Origin: Alphaproteobacteria bacterium
GTDB taxonomy: Bacteria; Pseudomonadota; Alphaproteobacteria; Rickettsiales; VGDC01
Direction of reading: 5' to 3'
Length of the DNA stretch: 62,482 nucleotides
Assembly (NCBI GenBank): GCA_022450665.1
Contig: JAKUPQ010000005.1
Location: 1-62,482 of the forward strand
Of this stretch, positions 8,899 to 17,811 are shown one piece after another. Under the pieces are notes generated by a model that was not told the DNA's origin, did not search any database, and saw only the letters and a program-made list of their open reading frames with translations. A program made the position numbers and the translations under genes. How positions within the stretch are numbered: the stretch's first letter is position 1; the number at the start of each line of letters is the position of its first letter.

Positions 8899-10557
8899 TT
8901 AGCGCGATTGCACCACCACACATCCTACGCGACGGGTTTGCAAGTGGTTGCATTTGCCAATTGCGGAGGTTTTATTAACAAACGGGCCTGTGCGCAGGTG
9001 ATATACGGGGGTGGGGCTGCTGGACAAAGCGGGATAAGATATCTGTGGCTGCATACGCTCTAGTGCATCGCTATGGGTGGTTTGCAAGTTGCTCCAGCGC
9101 TTTTTAGCTTCGGCTACACTATTAAATGCACCTAATTGCACCCAATACATGCCCGCAGGGGCAGTCCCTGCGGTGCGGCTGTAGTTGCGATTAACCGCGC
9201 TACGGCGCGCATGTGCCGCTTGCGCATCTGGGCTGGTGCGCACTGTATTGGCCGTAGCTGAGGAACCAACTTCCTGTACCATGGTGCAACGCAGGCCTGA
9301 TTTTGCGGCAGCGCCACACAGGCGATTGATTTCATTTTGTTCGTTGAATGGCCCCATACGTAGCGAGGCGGTGCGACGCAGGCCTGAACCTGGAGTGCGC
9401 CAGGGCGAGATGATTCGCACACGTAGTAAACGCATCATTTCTGGGTTGCTTGCTGATAGCTGACGCCAATACTGCATGGCAGAATCTTTGCTATCAAAAT
9501 GGCTGAGCTGTACCCATAATGCGCGTGCGGGCAATGGCTGGCTAGGGAATCCACCATAGCCAACAGGTTTGTTAACCGGTACAGGGGCAACATTTCCAAA
9601 TGAAAGTGGCACCTGAATCGCTTCGGCAACTTCGATTTTAGCGCCGCCATTAACTAGCTGGGCAGGCGTCGTCGCCTCTGCTACGGGAAGTTGCGGCTGT
9701 GGAGCTGCGCGTTGCTGCTGCGGCATGGCTTGTTGTGTTTGCTGTGGTGCTTGCAATGTGCGCGGTGCGCGAGCAGGAACAACACGGGTTTCACCCGGAC
9801 GTAGCGCCGCCTGAGAAGGTAGGCTTTCAGACATAGATGCCGCTGCTGCACGATCGACATTATCCGGCCATGCAGGTTGTTCTATACGTTGAGGTGCACG
9901 GCGTTGTGCGGGTGCATCGGTCACGCGAATTTGCGCTGGATCTGCTGCGGGCGGCACAGGTGCTGGTTGTGTTTCTACAGGAGCCTCTTCATCATCACCA
10001 AAGCTTAACCACGGCAAAAATGTTTGACGGAAGCTTTTTTCTTTTTTAGGGGCAGTGGCCTGCATAGCAGTTTGTGTATTGGCGGCGATGGCTGGCTGTG
10101 GCGCAAGCGTGGTGCTTCCTTCAAAAGTTACATCTTCGTAACCTTCAGACACCATTTCTACGCTGATATTTTCTTCTATAGGTGCAAGCGCGGCATAGTT
10201 ACTATCGTCTGCTGTGGGTTCTGGCTGATACATGGAGGTTTCTACCACCAGACATTCAACATTGGACTGCGCTAATTGATTGCAGGTGCTTTGCGCGGCT
10301 TCGCGGTTGGTTACACCGCTGGCTTGGGTGCGATAATCGCCAGATACGGGCGCAATACGCACATTCATATTACCAAGCAAATCCGGATATTGACGTTGCA
10401 GCGTATCCCATTGTGTACGAGCGGCTTGCTCAGAGCTATGGCTACCGAATTGCAGTAAAAATGTGCTTGCCGCGTTGGCTGTCAGCGGGGAGATGGAAAG
10501 TGCGAGTGCAAGAGTGGCTCCGGCCACTGCCAACGAAGAAGAACGTACGATGCGCAT
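8899..10557 (-). CDS. Secreted protein with three SPOR-like repeats
   Basis: A 552-residue exported protein: a signal peptide (residues 1-29, ending Ala-Asn-Ala-Ala) followed by a SPOR-like repeat at about 31-110 (FLLQFGSHSSEQAARTQW), a long Pro/Gln/Ala-rich disordered linker (about 150-330), and two SPOR repeats near 340-430 (ALWVQLSHFDSKDSAMQYW) and 468-552 (MYWVQLGAFNSVAEAKKRW). Each repeat has the LRTGPF- or MGPF-like core and paired cysteines. SPOR domains bind denuded septal peptidoglycan, so a role at the division site or in envelope maintenance is inferred. A single TM anchor is absent; a cleaved signal peptide suggests a free periplasmic or lipid-independent protein. Codon and base use match its neighbours. 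Confidence 0.75.
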   Translation of the reverse strand: MRIVRSSSLAVAGATLALALSISPLTANAASTFLLQFGSHSSEQAARTQWDTLQRQYPDLLGNMNVRIAPVSGDYRTQASGVTNREAAQSTCNQLAQSNVECLVVETSMYQPEPTADDSNYAALAPIEENISVEMVSEGYEDVTFEGSTTLAPQPAIAANTQTAMQATAPKKEKSFRQTFLPWLSFGDDEEAPVETQPAPVPPAADPAQIRVTDAPAQRRAPQRIEQPAWPDNVDRAAAASMSESLPSQAALRPGETRVVPARAPRTLQAPQQTQQAMPQQQRAAPQPQLPVAEATTPAQLVNGGAKIEVAEAIQVPLSFGNVAPVPVNKPVGYGGFPSQPLPARALWVQLSHFDSKDSAMQYWRQLSASNPEMMRLLRVRIISPWRTPGSGLRRTASLRMGPFNEQNEINRLCGAAAKSGLRCTMVQEVGSSATANTVRTSPDAQAAHARRSAVNRNYSRTAGTAPAGMYWVQLGAFNSVAEAKKRWSNLQTTHSDALERMQPQISYPALSSSPTPVYHLRTGPFVNKTSAIGKCNHLQTRRVGCVVVQSR

Positions 10558-10716
10558 GTGATATTTTGCCTTATAGTACTAAGATGTTGCCGTCTGAAGG
10601 AATGAAGCTGCTATCTATTCACTATTCTTAATACAGCTTTCCCATTGTTGTGGCAGTAACATACTTTAGCAATATCAAAATGACAAAGCAAAAATGACGT
10701 AGCGCTATGATGTTGT

Positions 10717-10748
10717 TGCAAACTGTGGTTTTGTCCCCACAGTTTGCA
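10717..10748. repeat. Perfect 12-bp hairpin between divergent genes
   Basis: TGCAAACTGTGG (10717-10728) and CCACAGTTTGCA (10737-10748) form an exact inverted repeat around an 8-base loop. It lies in the 341-base gap (10558-10898) between the SPOR gene (minus) and the aldehyde dehydrogenase gene (plus). No T-tract follows on either strand, so it is not a simple terminator; an operator or structured 5' leader is possible. I see no gene in the rest of this gap. A GGGAG sequence before 10899 is the ribosome-binding site of the next gene. Confidence 0.65.
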
Positions 10749-10898
10749 GTGCCCCTAACTGACGATGATTTTGTGCAAAGCAGCATAAAATAACGTTTTT
10801 CACCCAGTGAATTCTGTTGCGCATAGGGGGGATGCTGGGCTATAACGAATGCCTATTTTATAAGATAAAAACACAGTAATATATTTGGGAGATAAAGC

Positions 10899-12467
10899 AT
10901 GAGCGCACTAGCAAAGGCAGATGACAATAGCACCAAAGCACTGACATTCATCAATGATGAAATGGCAAAAATCAACAGCCCTGTAACAATAAAATCAGAA
11001 TATGGAAATTTTGTGGGCGGTAAATTTGTTGCTCCAAAATCCGGCCAGTATTTTGATAATATTAGTCCGGTAAATGGTCAGGTATATAATCGTATTGCCC
11101 GCTCTAACGCTCAGGATGTTGCTGAAGCTATTGAAGTGGCGCATAAAGCATTTGAGAAATGGGGAAAATCCTCTCCCACCGAGCGCGCAAATGTGTTGCT
11201 TAAAATTGCAGACCGCATGGAGCAGAATCTGCAAACGCTGGCATTAATTGAAACATATGACAATGGCAAGCCTATTCGCGAATGTGCTTTGGCTGATGTG
11301 CCATTGGCGATAGACCATTTTCGTTATTTTGCCAGTGCTATCCGTATGCAGGAAGGCGGCATTTCTGAAATAGATGAAACCACCGTAGCCTACCATTTCC
11401 ACGAACCATTGGGTGTGGTAGGGCAAATTATTCCGTGGAACTTCCCTATATTAATGGCCGCGTGGAAGCTTGCACCTGCTGTTGCCGGTGGTAATTGCGT
11501 GGTAATGAAACCCGCAGAGCAAACCCCTGTTAGCATCATGGTGCTGATGGAATTGATTGCGGATATTCTGCCTGAAGGTGTCATTAATATTGTGCAGGGT
11601 TTTGGCAAAGAAGCAGGTACGGCACTAGCCACCAGCGACCGGATTGCAATAATTGCCTTTACCGGCTCCACCGCCGTTGGGCAAATTATTTATCGCAACG
11701 CTACAGACAATATTATCCCTGTAACGCTGGAATTGGGCGGAAAATCGCCAAATATATTTATGGGGGATATTCTTTCTCATGATGATGCCTTGGCCGATAA
11801 AGCGATCGAAGGCTTTGCTATGTTTGCTCTCAACCAAGGCGAAGTATGCACTTGCCCGTCACGTGCGCTGGTGCATGAAAGCATGTATGACCAGTTTATC
11901 GAAAAAGCCATTGCCCGTGTACAAAAAATCACTGTAGGTAATCCGCTGGAAATGACCACTATGGTCGGCTCTCAAGCATCGAAAGAGCAGTTGGAGAAAA
12001 TTCTTGGCTATTTAGAAATTGGCAAACAGGAGGGCGCTAAAACGCTCACTGGTGGTAAGCGCGCCGAAATTGGTAGTGGTTTAGAAAAAGGTTATTACCT
12101 TGAGCCGACTATCTTAGAAGGCACGAATGATATGCGCGTGTTCAAAGAAGAGATCTTTGGCCCAGTGGTGAGTGTTACCAAGTTTAAAACTACTGAGGAG
12201 GCGCTTAAAATTGCCAATGACAGCGAATATGGTCTTGCATCTGCGGTATGGACCCGGGATCAGAATACTGCCTACCAAATGTCGCGGGGCATACAGGCCG
12301 GCCGTGTATTTGTAAATGCCTATCACCTATATCCGGCACATGCAGCATTTGGTGGCTATAAAAAATCAGGCATTGGTCGCGAGAACCACAAAATGATGCT
12401 GGATCATTATCAACAAACCAAATGTGTTTTGACCAGCTACAGCCCTAACGCCATGGGTTTCTTTTAA
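10899..12467 (+). CDS. NAD-dependent aldehyde dehydrogenase (AldB/ExaC type)
   Basis: Oxidises an aldehyde to the acid in the cytoplasm. The 522-residue protein has the full ALDH fold: [20 protein letters not shown], the nucleotide-binding FTGSTAVGQ, the general base Glu278 in LELGGKSPN and catalytic Cys317 in GEVCTCPSR, then [10 protein letters not shown] and a C-terminal [12 protein letters not shown]. The Cys-Thr-Cys arrangement, the N-terminal extension of about 25 residues and the terminal Gly-Phe-Phe resemble AldB/ExaC acetaldehyde dehydrogenases. It is the first gene of a long plus-strand catabolic cluster. A 98-base gap with a large hairpin separates it from the next gene, so it may be transcribed with it or separately. 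Substrate is inferred. Confidence 0.88.
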   Translation: MSALAKADDNSTKALTFINDEMAKINSPVTIKSEYGNFVGGKFVAPKSGQYFDNISPVNGQVYNRIARSNAQDVAEAIEVAHKAFEKWGKSSPTERANVLLKIADRMEQNLQTLALIETYDNGKPIRECALADVPLAIDHFRYFASAIRMQEGGISEIDETTVAYHFHEPLGVVGQIIPWNFPILMAAWKLAPAVAGGNCVVMKPAEQTPVSIMVLMELIADILPEGVINIVQGFGKEAGTALATSDRIAIIAFTGSTAVGQIIYRNATDNIIPVTLELGGKSPNIFMGDILSHDDALADKAIEGFAMFALNQGEVCTCPSRALVHESMYDQFIEKAIARVQKITVGNPLEMTTMVGSQASKEQLEKILGYLEIGKQEGAKTLTGGKRAEIGSGLEKGYYLEPTILEGTNDMRVFKEEIFGPVVSVTKFKTTEEALKIANDSEYGLASAVWTRDQNTAYQMSRGIQAGRVFVNAYHLYPAHAAFGGYKKSGIGRENHKMMLDHYQQTKCVLTSYSPNAMGFF

Positions 12468-12488
12468 ATAAAAAATAACTGATTTTTT

Positions 12489-12534
12489 GCGCTACAGAAA
12501 TTATTACCATTTTGGTAACAATTTCTGTAAGCGC
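12489..12534. repeat. Long imperfect hairpin between aldehyde dehydrogenase and acyl-CoA synthetase genes
   Basis: Three stacked stems: GCGCT/AGCGC, ACAGAAATT/AATTTCTGT and TTACCA/TGGTAA, that is 20 base pairs interrupted by one bulged A and one A-C mismatch, closed by a 3-base loop. A T-run lies 5' of it rather than 3', and the 3' side continues GAAACTATAAAAAATA, so it does not look like a standard terminator. It may be an mRNA processing or stabilising structure or a copy of an extragenic palindromic repeat; no second copy was noticed in the window. Confidence 0.75.
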
Positions 12535-12565
12535 GAAACTATAAAAAATACAATGGAGGTGCTTT

Positions 12566-14224
12566 ATGGCAGCGGTAGACAACGACCTTAACCCGTGGGT
12601 AGATGGTTTAACTATTAGTGATGTGTTGCGCAAAACTGCACATAGCTATGGCAAAAACGACGCACTCGTGTTTCCCAAGCTTGATTTTCGCATGAGCTAT
12701 GCAGATTTGGATCTGATGGTGGATCGCGTGGCTAAGGGGCTGATTGCTTTAGGTATTAAAAAAGGCGACCATGTGGCGTGCTGGGCAACAAATGTGCCGG
12801 AATGGCCATTGCTGCAACTTGGTACAGCGCGGGTTGGTGCGGTGTTGGTGACAGTGAATCCAGCTTATCGTTCAAGTGAGTTGGCCTATGTGCTAAAGCA
12901 AGGAAACATCAAAGCGCTTTTTCTGATAGAGCAGTTTAAAAGCTCTAATTATTACGACATATTTAAAGATGTTTGCCCTACATTGCCATGTGATAAGTTT
13001 CCGGCCCTCAGAATGGTTGTGTCCATGCATCCCACGGCACCCTCGGGTATGATGTCGTGGAAGGATATGCTGGCAAAAGGCGATAGTGTTTCTACTCAAC
13101 TTGTGAAGAAAGCAGAAGACAGTCTTTCATGCGATGAGCCGATTAATATTCAATATACTTCAGGTACCACCGGTTTTCCAAAAGCAGCAATGCTTACTCA
13201 CCGCAATATCCTTATGAATGGCTATTATGTGACTGGATGTCAGGATATTACGGATAAAGACCGCATGTGTATTCCGGTGCCCTATTATCATTGCTTTGGG
13301 CTGGTTATGGGAACGCTTGGCGCGATCACCCGTGGCGCGGCAATGATTATTCCTTCAGAATATTTTTGTCCTGAAGCAACGTTAGATGCCATGGAAAAAG
13401 AAAACGCCACAACAATTTATGGTGTTCCTACTATGTTTGTGGCCATGCTGTCGCACCCTAGCTATAAGACGCGTAGTTTCCCGCATATTCGTTCTGGAAT
13501 TATGGCGGGAAGCCCATGTCCCATCGAAACCATGAAACAGGTTATGAATGATATGGGCGTTAAAGAAATTACCATTGCTTATGGCCTTACGGAGTCCTCG
13601 CCAGTAATTACACAGACCCGCACTGATGATTCTATTGAATGCCGTGTAGAAACGGTTGGCAAGGCATTGCCAGGAGTGGAGGCGAAAATTATTGACCCCG
13701 AAACGGGGGAAACACTAGGCGTGGGAGAGCAAGGCGAATTATGCTCCCGTGGCCATGGAACCATGTTAGGATACTATAATAATGAAGAGGCAACTAATGC
13801 TTGCTTGCAAAGCGATGGTTGGCTGCATACCGGCGACATCGCCCTGATGCGTGAGGGAGGATATTATTCTATTACCGGACGCATTAAAGACATGGTGATA
13901 CGCGGTGGAGAAAATATATATCCTCGCGAAATTGAAGAATTTTTGTTCACTCATCCCTCCATTACCCAAGCGGCTGTGGTGGGTGTGCCCGACGAAAAAT
14001 ATGGCGAAGAACTTTGTGTGTGGATTCAAACTAAAGATAGCAAAGAAGTCACATGCGAAGAAATACGCGAATTTTGTAAAGGTAAGCTTGCACATTATAA
14101 GGTGCCGCGCTATGTCAAATGCGTAGAAGAATTTCCGCAGACCATCAGCGGCAAAATCCAGAAATTCAAAATCCGCGATGCGATGGTGGATGAGCTGGGT
14201 TTGAAGTCGCAGAAAACGGCGTGA
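12566..14224 (+). CDS. AMP-forming acyl-CoA synthetase (ACSF2-like)
   Basis: Activates a carboxylic acid to its CoA thioester through an acyl-adenylate. The 552-residue protein has the phosphate-binding YTSGTTGFPKAAMLTH, the Ala-Tyr-Gly-Leu-Thr-Glu-Ser motif, the ribose-binding Trp-Leu-His-Thr-Gly-Asp-Ile-Ala and the C-terminal catalytic Lys region SGKIQKFKIRD. The overall sequence, with NPAYRSSELAYVLKQ and GGENIYPREIEEFLF, resembles the medium-chain ACSF2/YngI group. A GGAGGT site precedes the ATG. The stop overlaps the ATG of the next gene by one base (ATGA), so the two are translationally coupled. The real substrate (fatty acid, branched-chain acid or acetoacetate) cannot be told. Confidence 0.87.
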   Translation: MAAVDNDLNPWVDGLTISDVLRKTAHSYGKNDALVFPKLDFRMSYADLDLMVDRVAKGLIALGIKKGDHVACWATNVPEWPLLQLGTARVGAVLVTVNPAYRSSELAYVLKQGNIKALFLIEQFKSSNYYDIFKDVCPTLPCDKFPALRMVVSMHPTAPSGMMSWKDMLAKGDSVSTQLVKKAEDSLSCDEPINIQYTSGTTGFPKAAMLTHRNILMNGYYVTGCQDITDKDRMCIPVPYYHCFGLVMGTLGAITRGAAMIIPSEYFCPEATLDAMEKENATTIYGVPTMFVAMLSHPSYKTRSFPHIRSGIMAGSPCPIETMKQVMNDMGVKEITIAYGLTESSPVITQTRTDDSIECRVETVGKALPGVEAKIIDPETGETLGVGEQGELCSRGHGTMLGYYNNEEATNACLQSDGWLHTGDIALMREGGYYSITGRIKDMVIRGGENIYPREIEEFLFTHPSITQAAVVGVPDEKYGEELCVWIQTKDSKEVTCEEIREFCKGKLAHYKVPRYVKCVEEFPQTISGKIQKFKIRDAMVDELGLKSQKTA

Positions 14225-14583
14225 TGAGGAAGTGGATTGCTTTGGTGTTGCTTAGCTTGATTGTAGCCGGGTGTGTAGAAAAACCTAAAGCAGCAGGGCC
14301 TTGGGAGAAGAATAGGCCAAAATGTGAAAAAATGGCCGAAGATAAGGGATACAAAAAGTTTACTGTAGCCGATTATTTCCTTAGTTTACTAGGTTTTGAT
14401 CGTGGACAGGATGCAGGACTAATGGTTGCAACATGCATGAAAGCTGCTAACCCCACCCCTAAAGCAGAAGTATGGCCGCAACTTGAATTTAAACGACAAA
14501 ATCAAAATGAGGAAGCTCCAGAGCCGATGATTCCTCATTTGCAAGAAATGCTAAACGAAGGACTAGATACCCATGGACTATAA
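14224..14583 (+). CDS. Small putative lipoprotein of unknown function
   Basis: A 119-residue protein starting at the ATG that overlaps the preceding stop. It has a short charged N-terminus, a hydrophobic segment and a lipobox ending Val-Ala-Gly-Cys near residue 18, so it should be lipid-modified and anchored in the envelope. Two further cysteines (in PKCEKMAED and in VATCMKAA) could form a disulphide. The rest is hydrophilic. I recognise no family. Its 3' end overlaps the acyl-CoA dehydrogenase start by 11 bases, so it sits tightly inside a catabolic operon whose other products are cytoplasmic. That context is odd and gives no clear role. Confidence 0.72.
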   Translation: MRKWIALVLLSLIVAGCVEKPKAAGPWEKNRPKCEKMAEDKGYKKFTVADYFLSLLGFDRGQDAGLMVATCMKAANPTPKAEVWPQLEFKRQNQNEEAPEPMIPHLQEMLNEGLDTHGL

Positions 14584-15718
14584 TCTCCCCGAACTTCACT
14601 CCATGTTGCGCGACACTGTGCGCGCCTTCGCTGAGAAGGAAATCAAACCTGTTGCCCATGAGCTGGACGAAAAAGAGCAGTTTTCACCTGAGCTTACACG
14701 CAAAATGGGCGAAATTGGTTTGTTTGGTATTGTTGTGCCTGAGCAATATGGTGGGCAGGGGATGGATTATCTGGCCTATGCGGTGGCATGCGAAGAGTTA
14801 AGCCGTGTTGATGGCTCCCAAGCGGCAACCATTACCGCCCATAACTCGCTGGGCGTGGGGCCGTTGTATTACTTTGGTTCTGAAGAGCAAAAGAAGAAAT
14901 ACTTGCCACAGCTTTGCACCGGCGAGAAACTTTGGGCGTTTGGCCTGACCGAGCCGGGTGCCGGAAGTGATTCGCGTGGCAGCAAAACCACCGCCAAAAA
15001 AGTGGATGGCGGGTGGAAAATTAATGGCAGTAAAATCTTCATCACCAATGGCTCCTGCGACATGAATGCAGGGGTGACGGTGCAGGCGGTAACAGGCGAA
15101 AAAGCCCCAGGAAACCCCGAGCTGACCTGCTTTATTGTTGAGCGCGGTACCAAAGGCTTTAGCGCCAAAACCATGCACGGCAAGATGATGTGGCGTAGCA
15201 GCGATACGTCGGAGCTGTATTTTGACGATGTGTTCGTACCTGATGAAAATATGTTGGGAAAACAAGGCAGTGGTAGCAGCCAAATGCTTGCCACCCTCGA
15301 TTGCGGTAAAATCGGCATCGCGGCCATGGGGCTGGGTTGTGCGCAAGGCGCATACGAAGCGGCGCTGGCCTATGCCCAAGAGCGCAAGCAATTTGGTAAG
15401 CCGTTGATCGCCTTCCAAGCTATTGCCTTCAAACTCGCCGACATGGCGATGAAAATCGAGCTAGGCCGCAACATGCTCTATAAAACCGCATGGATGAAAG
15501 ATCAAGGCCAAGTCATTACCAAAGAAGCAGCGATGGCCAAGCTTTATTGTTCCGAAATCGCTAGAGAAGTAGCTGACGAAGCAGTACAAATCCACGGCGG
15601 CTATGGTCTTATGAAAGAATACGACGTAGAGCGCTTCTACCGCGATCAGCGCCTGCTGCAAATAGGCGAAGGCACCAGCGAAATTCAACGCATAATCATT
15701 TCGCGGAACTTGGTTTGA
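14573..15718 (+). CDS. Acyl-CoA dehydrogenase, short/branched-chain type
   Basis: FAD-dependent alpha,beta-dehydrogenation of an acyl-CoA, passing electrons to electron-transfer flavoprotein. The 381-residue protein has LTEPGAGSDSRG and WKINGSKIFITNGS in the middle domain, the RKQFGKPL motif and C-terminal GGYGLMKEYDVERFYRD. The catalytic Glu is Glu366 in IGEGTSEIQR. By position in a leucine-type cluster one would call it isovaleryl-CoA dehydrogenase, but that enzyme characteristically has Ala here (GAGTSE) and its base elsewhere. The present protein instead matches the short-chain or 2-methylbutyryl-CoA dehydrogenase pattern. It may still act on isovaleryl-CoA. The ATG overlaps the lipoprotein gene; the gene precedes a small orphan gene and mccB. 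Confidence 0.9.
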   Translation: MDYNLPELHSMLRDTVRAFAEKEIKPVAHELDEKEQFSPELTRKMGEIGLFGIVVPEQYGGQGMDYLAYAVACEELSRVDGSQAATITAHNSLGVGPLYYFGSEEQKKKYLPQLCTGEKLWAFGLTEPGAGSDSRGSKTTAKKVDGGWKINGSKIFITNGSCDMNAGVTVQAVTGEKAPGNPELTCFIVERGTKGFSAKTMHGKMMWRSSDTSELYFDDVFVPDENMLGKQGSGSSQMLATLDCGKIGIAAMGLGCAQGAYEAALAYAQERKQFGKPLIAFQAIAFKLADMAMKIELGRNMLYKTAWMKDQGQVITKEAAMAKLYCSEIAREVADEAVQIHGGYGLMKEYDVERFYRDQRLLQIGEGTSEIQRIIISRNLV

Positions 15719-15721
15719 CTC

Positions 15722-16138
15722 ATGTTTAAAAGCATAATTCTAACTATCATTGTGGTTTGGGGCATATTTGCACTTCTCCCCGTAAAGGAAAGCGGAACAA
15801 TAACGCTTTATTTTAAATTTTGTGATGATTGGGTGCATGATCTTTATAGCTGTAGTTCTGACGTAGCTTTTATTTCTACTGCTTATAAAGTAGATTACGA
15901 TAAACAATGGGTTGTTTCTCAAACTACTTCTGCACGTTACGATGGTTGCTCGGTGTATAATGTAGATAATTGGTCATGTAAAGGGCGTAAGGTAGATTTA
16001 TCTATGAGCAATGGTAGGTTAATAGATAGGAACGATTCAAAAGCTATAAATATAAATGGAAAGGAATCTGTGTACCCCAAATACTTGCAAACATCCGCTT
16101 TAGCTTATTATGTATTTAAACTGAAATCTTTATTTTAG
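15722..16138 (+). CDS. Hypothetical membrane-anchored or secreted protein
   Basis: A 138-residue protein with an N-terminal hydrophobic segment (residues 4-20, IILTIIVVWGIFALLPV) that could be an uncleaved anchor or signal, then a mostly polar, Tyr/Ser/Asp-rich domain with five cysteines (near residues 34, 44, 77, 84 and surrounding positions) that may form disulphides outside the cytoplasm. I recognise no family. It lies three bases after the acyl-CoA dehydrogenase stop and 18 bases before mccB, both of which belong to one pathway. Its DNA is visibly richer in A and T than its neighbours. It looks like a lineage-specific insertion into the operon. No ribosome-binding site of its own is obvious. 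Confidence 0.6.
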   Translation: MFKSIILTIIVVWGIFALLPVKESGTITLYFKFCDDWVHDLYSCSSDVAFISTAYKVDYDKQWVVSQTTSARYDGCSVYNVDNWSCKGRKVDLSMSNGRLIDRNDSKAININGKESVYPKYLQTSALAYYVFKLKSLF

Positions 16139-16156
16139 AACTAGATAAATCAAATC

Positions 16157-17770
16157 ATGGACACACTTACCTCTACCATCAACACATCTTCCCAAACATT
16201 CAAAGACAATGCGGCCCATAATCAGGCGCTACTGGACGAGTTACGTCAGCGGTTGGCTATGGTCAAACAAGGCGGGGGCGAAAAATCGGTTGCCCGGCAC
16301 GTGTCGCGGGGCAAGTTTATTGCCCGTGAGCGCATCACGCATATTTTGGATGACGGATCGCCGTTTTTGGAAATTGGTGCGCTGGCAGCGTGGGAAATGT
16401 ATGAAGGCGGTGTGCCAAGCGCGGGCGTGGTGGCTGGCATTGGCCGTGTGCATGGCGTTGAGTGCATGTTGGTGGCCAACGATGCCACGGTGAAGGGCGG
16501 AACGTATTTTCCAATGACGGTGAAAAAGCACCTCCGCGCACAGGAAATTGCCCTCGAAAACCGCTTGCCCTGTATCTATCTGGTAGACAGCGGCGGCGCA
16601 TTTTTGCCCATGCAAGACGAGGTGTTCCCTGATAAAGAGCATTTTGGCCGCATTTTTTACAATCAGGCGCAAATGTCTGCCGCAGGTATTCCGCAAATTG
16701 CGGTGGTGCTGGGCAGTTGTACCGCTGGCGGCGCGTATGTGCCGGCTATGTGTGATGAATCGGTGATTGTGAAAGGCAACGGTACGATATTTTTGGCTGG
16801 CACACCATTGGTGAAAGCCGCCACGGGCGAAGAAGTGTCATCACAGGATCTGGGCGGTGCAGAAGTGCATACGGGCGTGTCTGGTGTGGCCGACCACTAC
16901 GCCGAAGATGAGCAAGACGCTTTGTTGATTACGCGAAATATTGTAGAGAGCCTGAATTACCAAACGGCTAAAAAGCCCTTGCTGAACCATGCCTTGCCAC
17001 CGCTATACGATGCGCAAGAGATATACGGAGTGCTACCTCAGGATACCACCCGCACCCCATTTGATATACGCGAGGTAATCGCACGTATTGTGGATGGCTC
17101 AGCGTTTCAGGAATTCAAAAAGAATTATGGCACCACTATCGTGTGCGGTTTTGCACGTATTCACGGGCAAATGGTCGGTATTGTCGCAAATAACGGTGTG
17201 TTGTTTTCGGAAAGCGCCGTAAAGGCAACGCATTTTATCGAGCTATGCGGTCAGCGCAAAATCCCACTGGTGTTTTTGCAAAATATTACCGGATTTATGG
17301 TGGGTCGCAAATACGAAGCTGAAGGTATTGCTAAGCACGGCGCAAAAATGGTGATGGCAGTAAGTAATGTAAAAGTACCCAAGTTCACGGTAGTGATCGG
17401 GGGTTCGTATGGTGCAGGTAATTATGGTATGTGCGGACGCGCCTATAGTCCGCGCTTTTTGTTCATGTGGCCGAATGCCCGCATTTCTGTGATGGGCGGT
17501 GAACAAGCGGCAGGAGTATTAGCAACTGTACGTCAGGATGCGCTGAAAAAGTCTGGAAAAACTCCCATGACCGAGCAGGAAATTGCTGATTTTAAACGCC
17601 CAACGCAAGAGCAGTTTGATAAACAATCGAGCGCCTATTATTCTACTGCGCGTTTATGGGATGATGGCATTATCGACCCCGCGCATACCCGCGATGTTTT
17701 GGGGCTTGCAATCAATGCCAGCCTGAATAAAGAAATTGATGACACCCAATATGGTGTGTTTAGAATGTAG
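16157..17770 (+). CDS. liuB: Methylcrotonyl-CoA carboxylase, beta (carboxyltransferase) subunit
   Basis: Transfers CO2 from carboxybiotin to 3-methylcrotonyl-CoA, the fourth step of leucine breakdown. The 537-residue protein begins with the family's Asn-x-x-Ala-His-Asn-x-x-Leu region, contains [22 protein letters not shown] (split over the start of the N-terminal carboxyltransferase domain), [33 protein letters not shown] and, in the second half, [15 protein letters not shown] and [16 protein letters not shown], both hallmarks of the MCC rather than the propionyl-CoA type. It is complete, in the usual size range, and ends in TAG. It is the partner of the biotin carboxylase and biotin carrier products encoded downstream. 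Confidence 0.95.
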   Translation: MDTLTSTINTSSQTFKDNAAHNQALLDELRQRLAMVKQGGGEKSVARHVSRGKFIARERITHILDDGSPFLEIGALAAWEMYEGGVPSAGVVAGIGRVHGVECMLVANDATVKGGTYFPMTVKKHLRAQEIALENRLPCIYLVDSGGAFLPMQDEVFPDKEHFGRIFYNQAQMSAAGIPQIAVVLGSCTAGGAYVPAMCDESVIVKGNGTIFLAGTPLVKAATGEEVSSQDLGGAEVHTGVSGVADHYAEDEQDALLITRNIVESLNYQTAKKPLLNHALPPLYDAQEIYGVLPQDTTRTPFDIREVIARIVDGSAFQEFKKNYGTTIVCGFARIHGQMVGIVANNGVLFSESAVKATHFIELCGQRKIPLVFLQNITGFMVGRKYEAEGIAKHGAKMVMAVSNVKVPKFTVVIGGSYGAGNYGMCGRAYSPRFLFMWPNARISVMGGEQAAGVLATVRQDALKKSGKTPMTEQEIADFKRPTQEQFDKQSSAYYSTARLWDDGIIDPAHTRDVLGLAINASLNKEIDDTQYGVFRM

Positions 17771-17811
17771 CGCCGCTGTTATTTGGCGCGAAGAATTGGA
17801 AAGGATATCTA

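Noticed and set aside
9185-10631. Several plus-strand frames opposite the SPOR gene
   Set aside because: All lie antisense to a clear exported protein with codon-consistent sequence; no homology recognised.
14798-15418. 206-codon minus-strand frame opposite the acyl-CoA dehydrogenase gene
   Set aside because: Antisense shadow of a strongly conserved enzyme.
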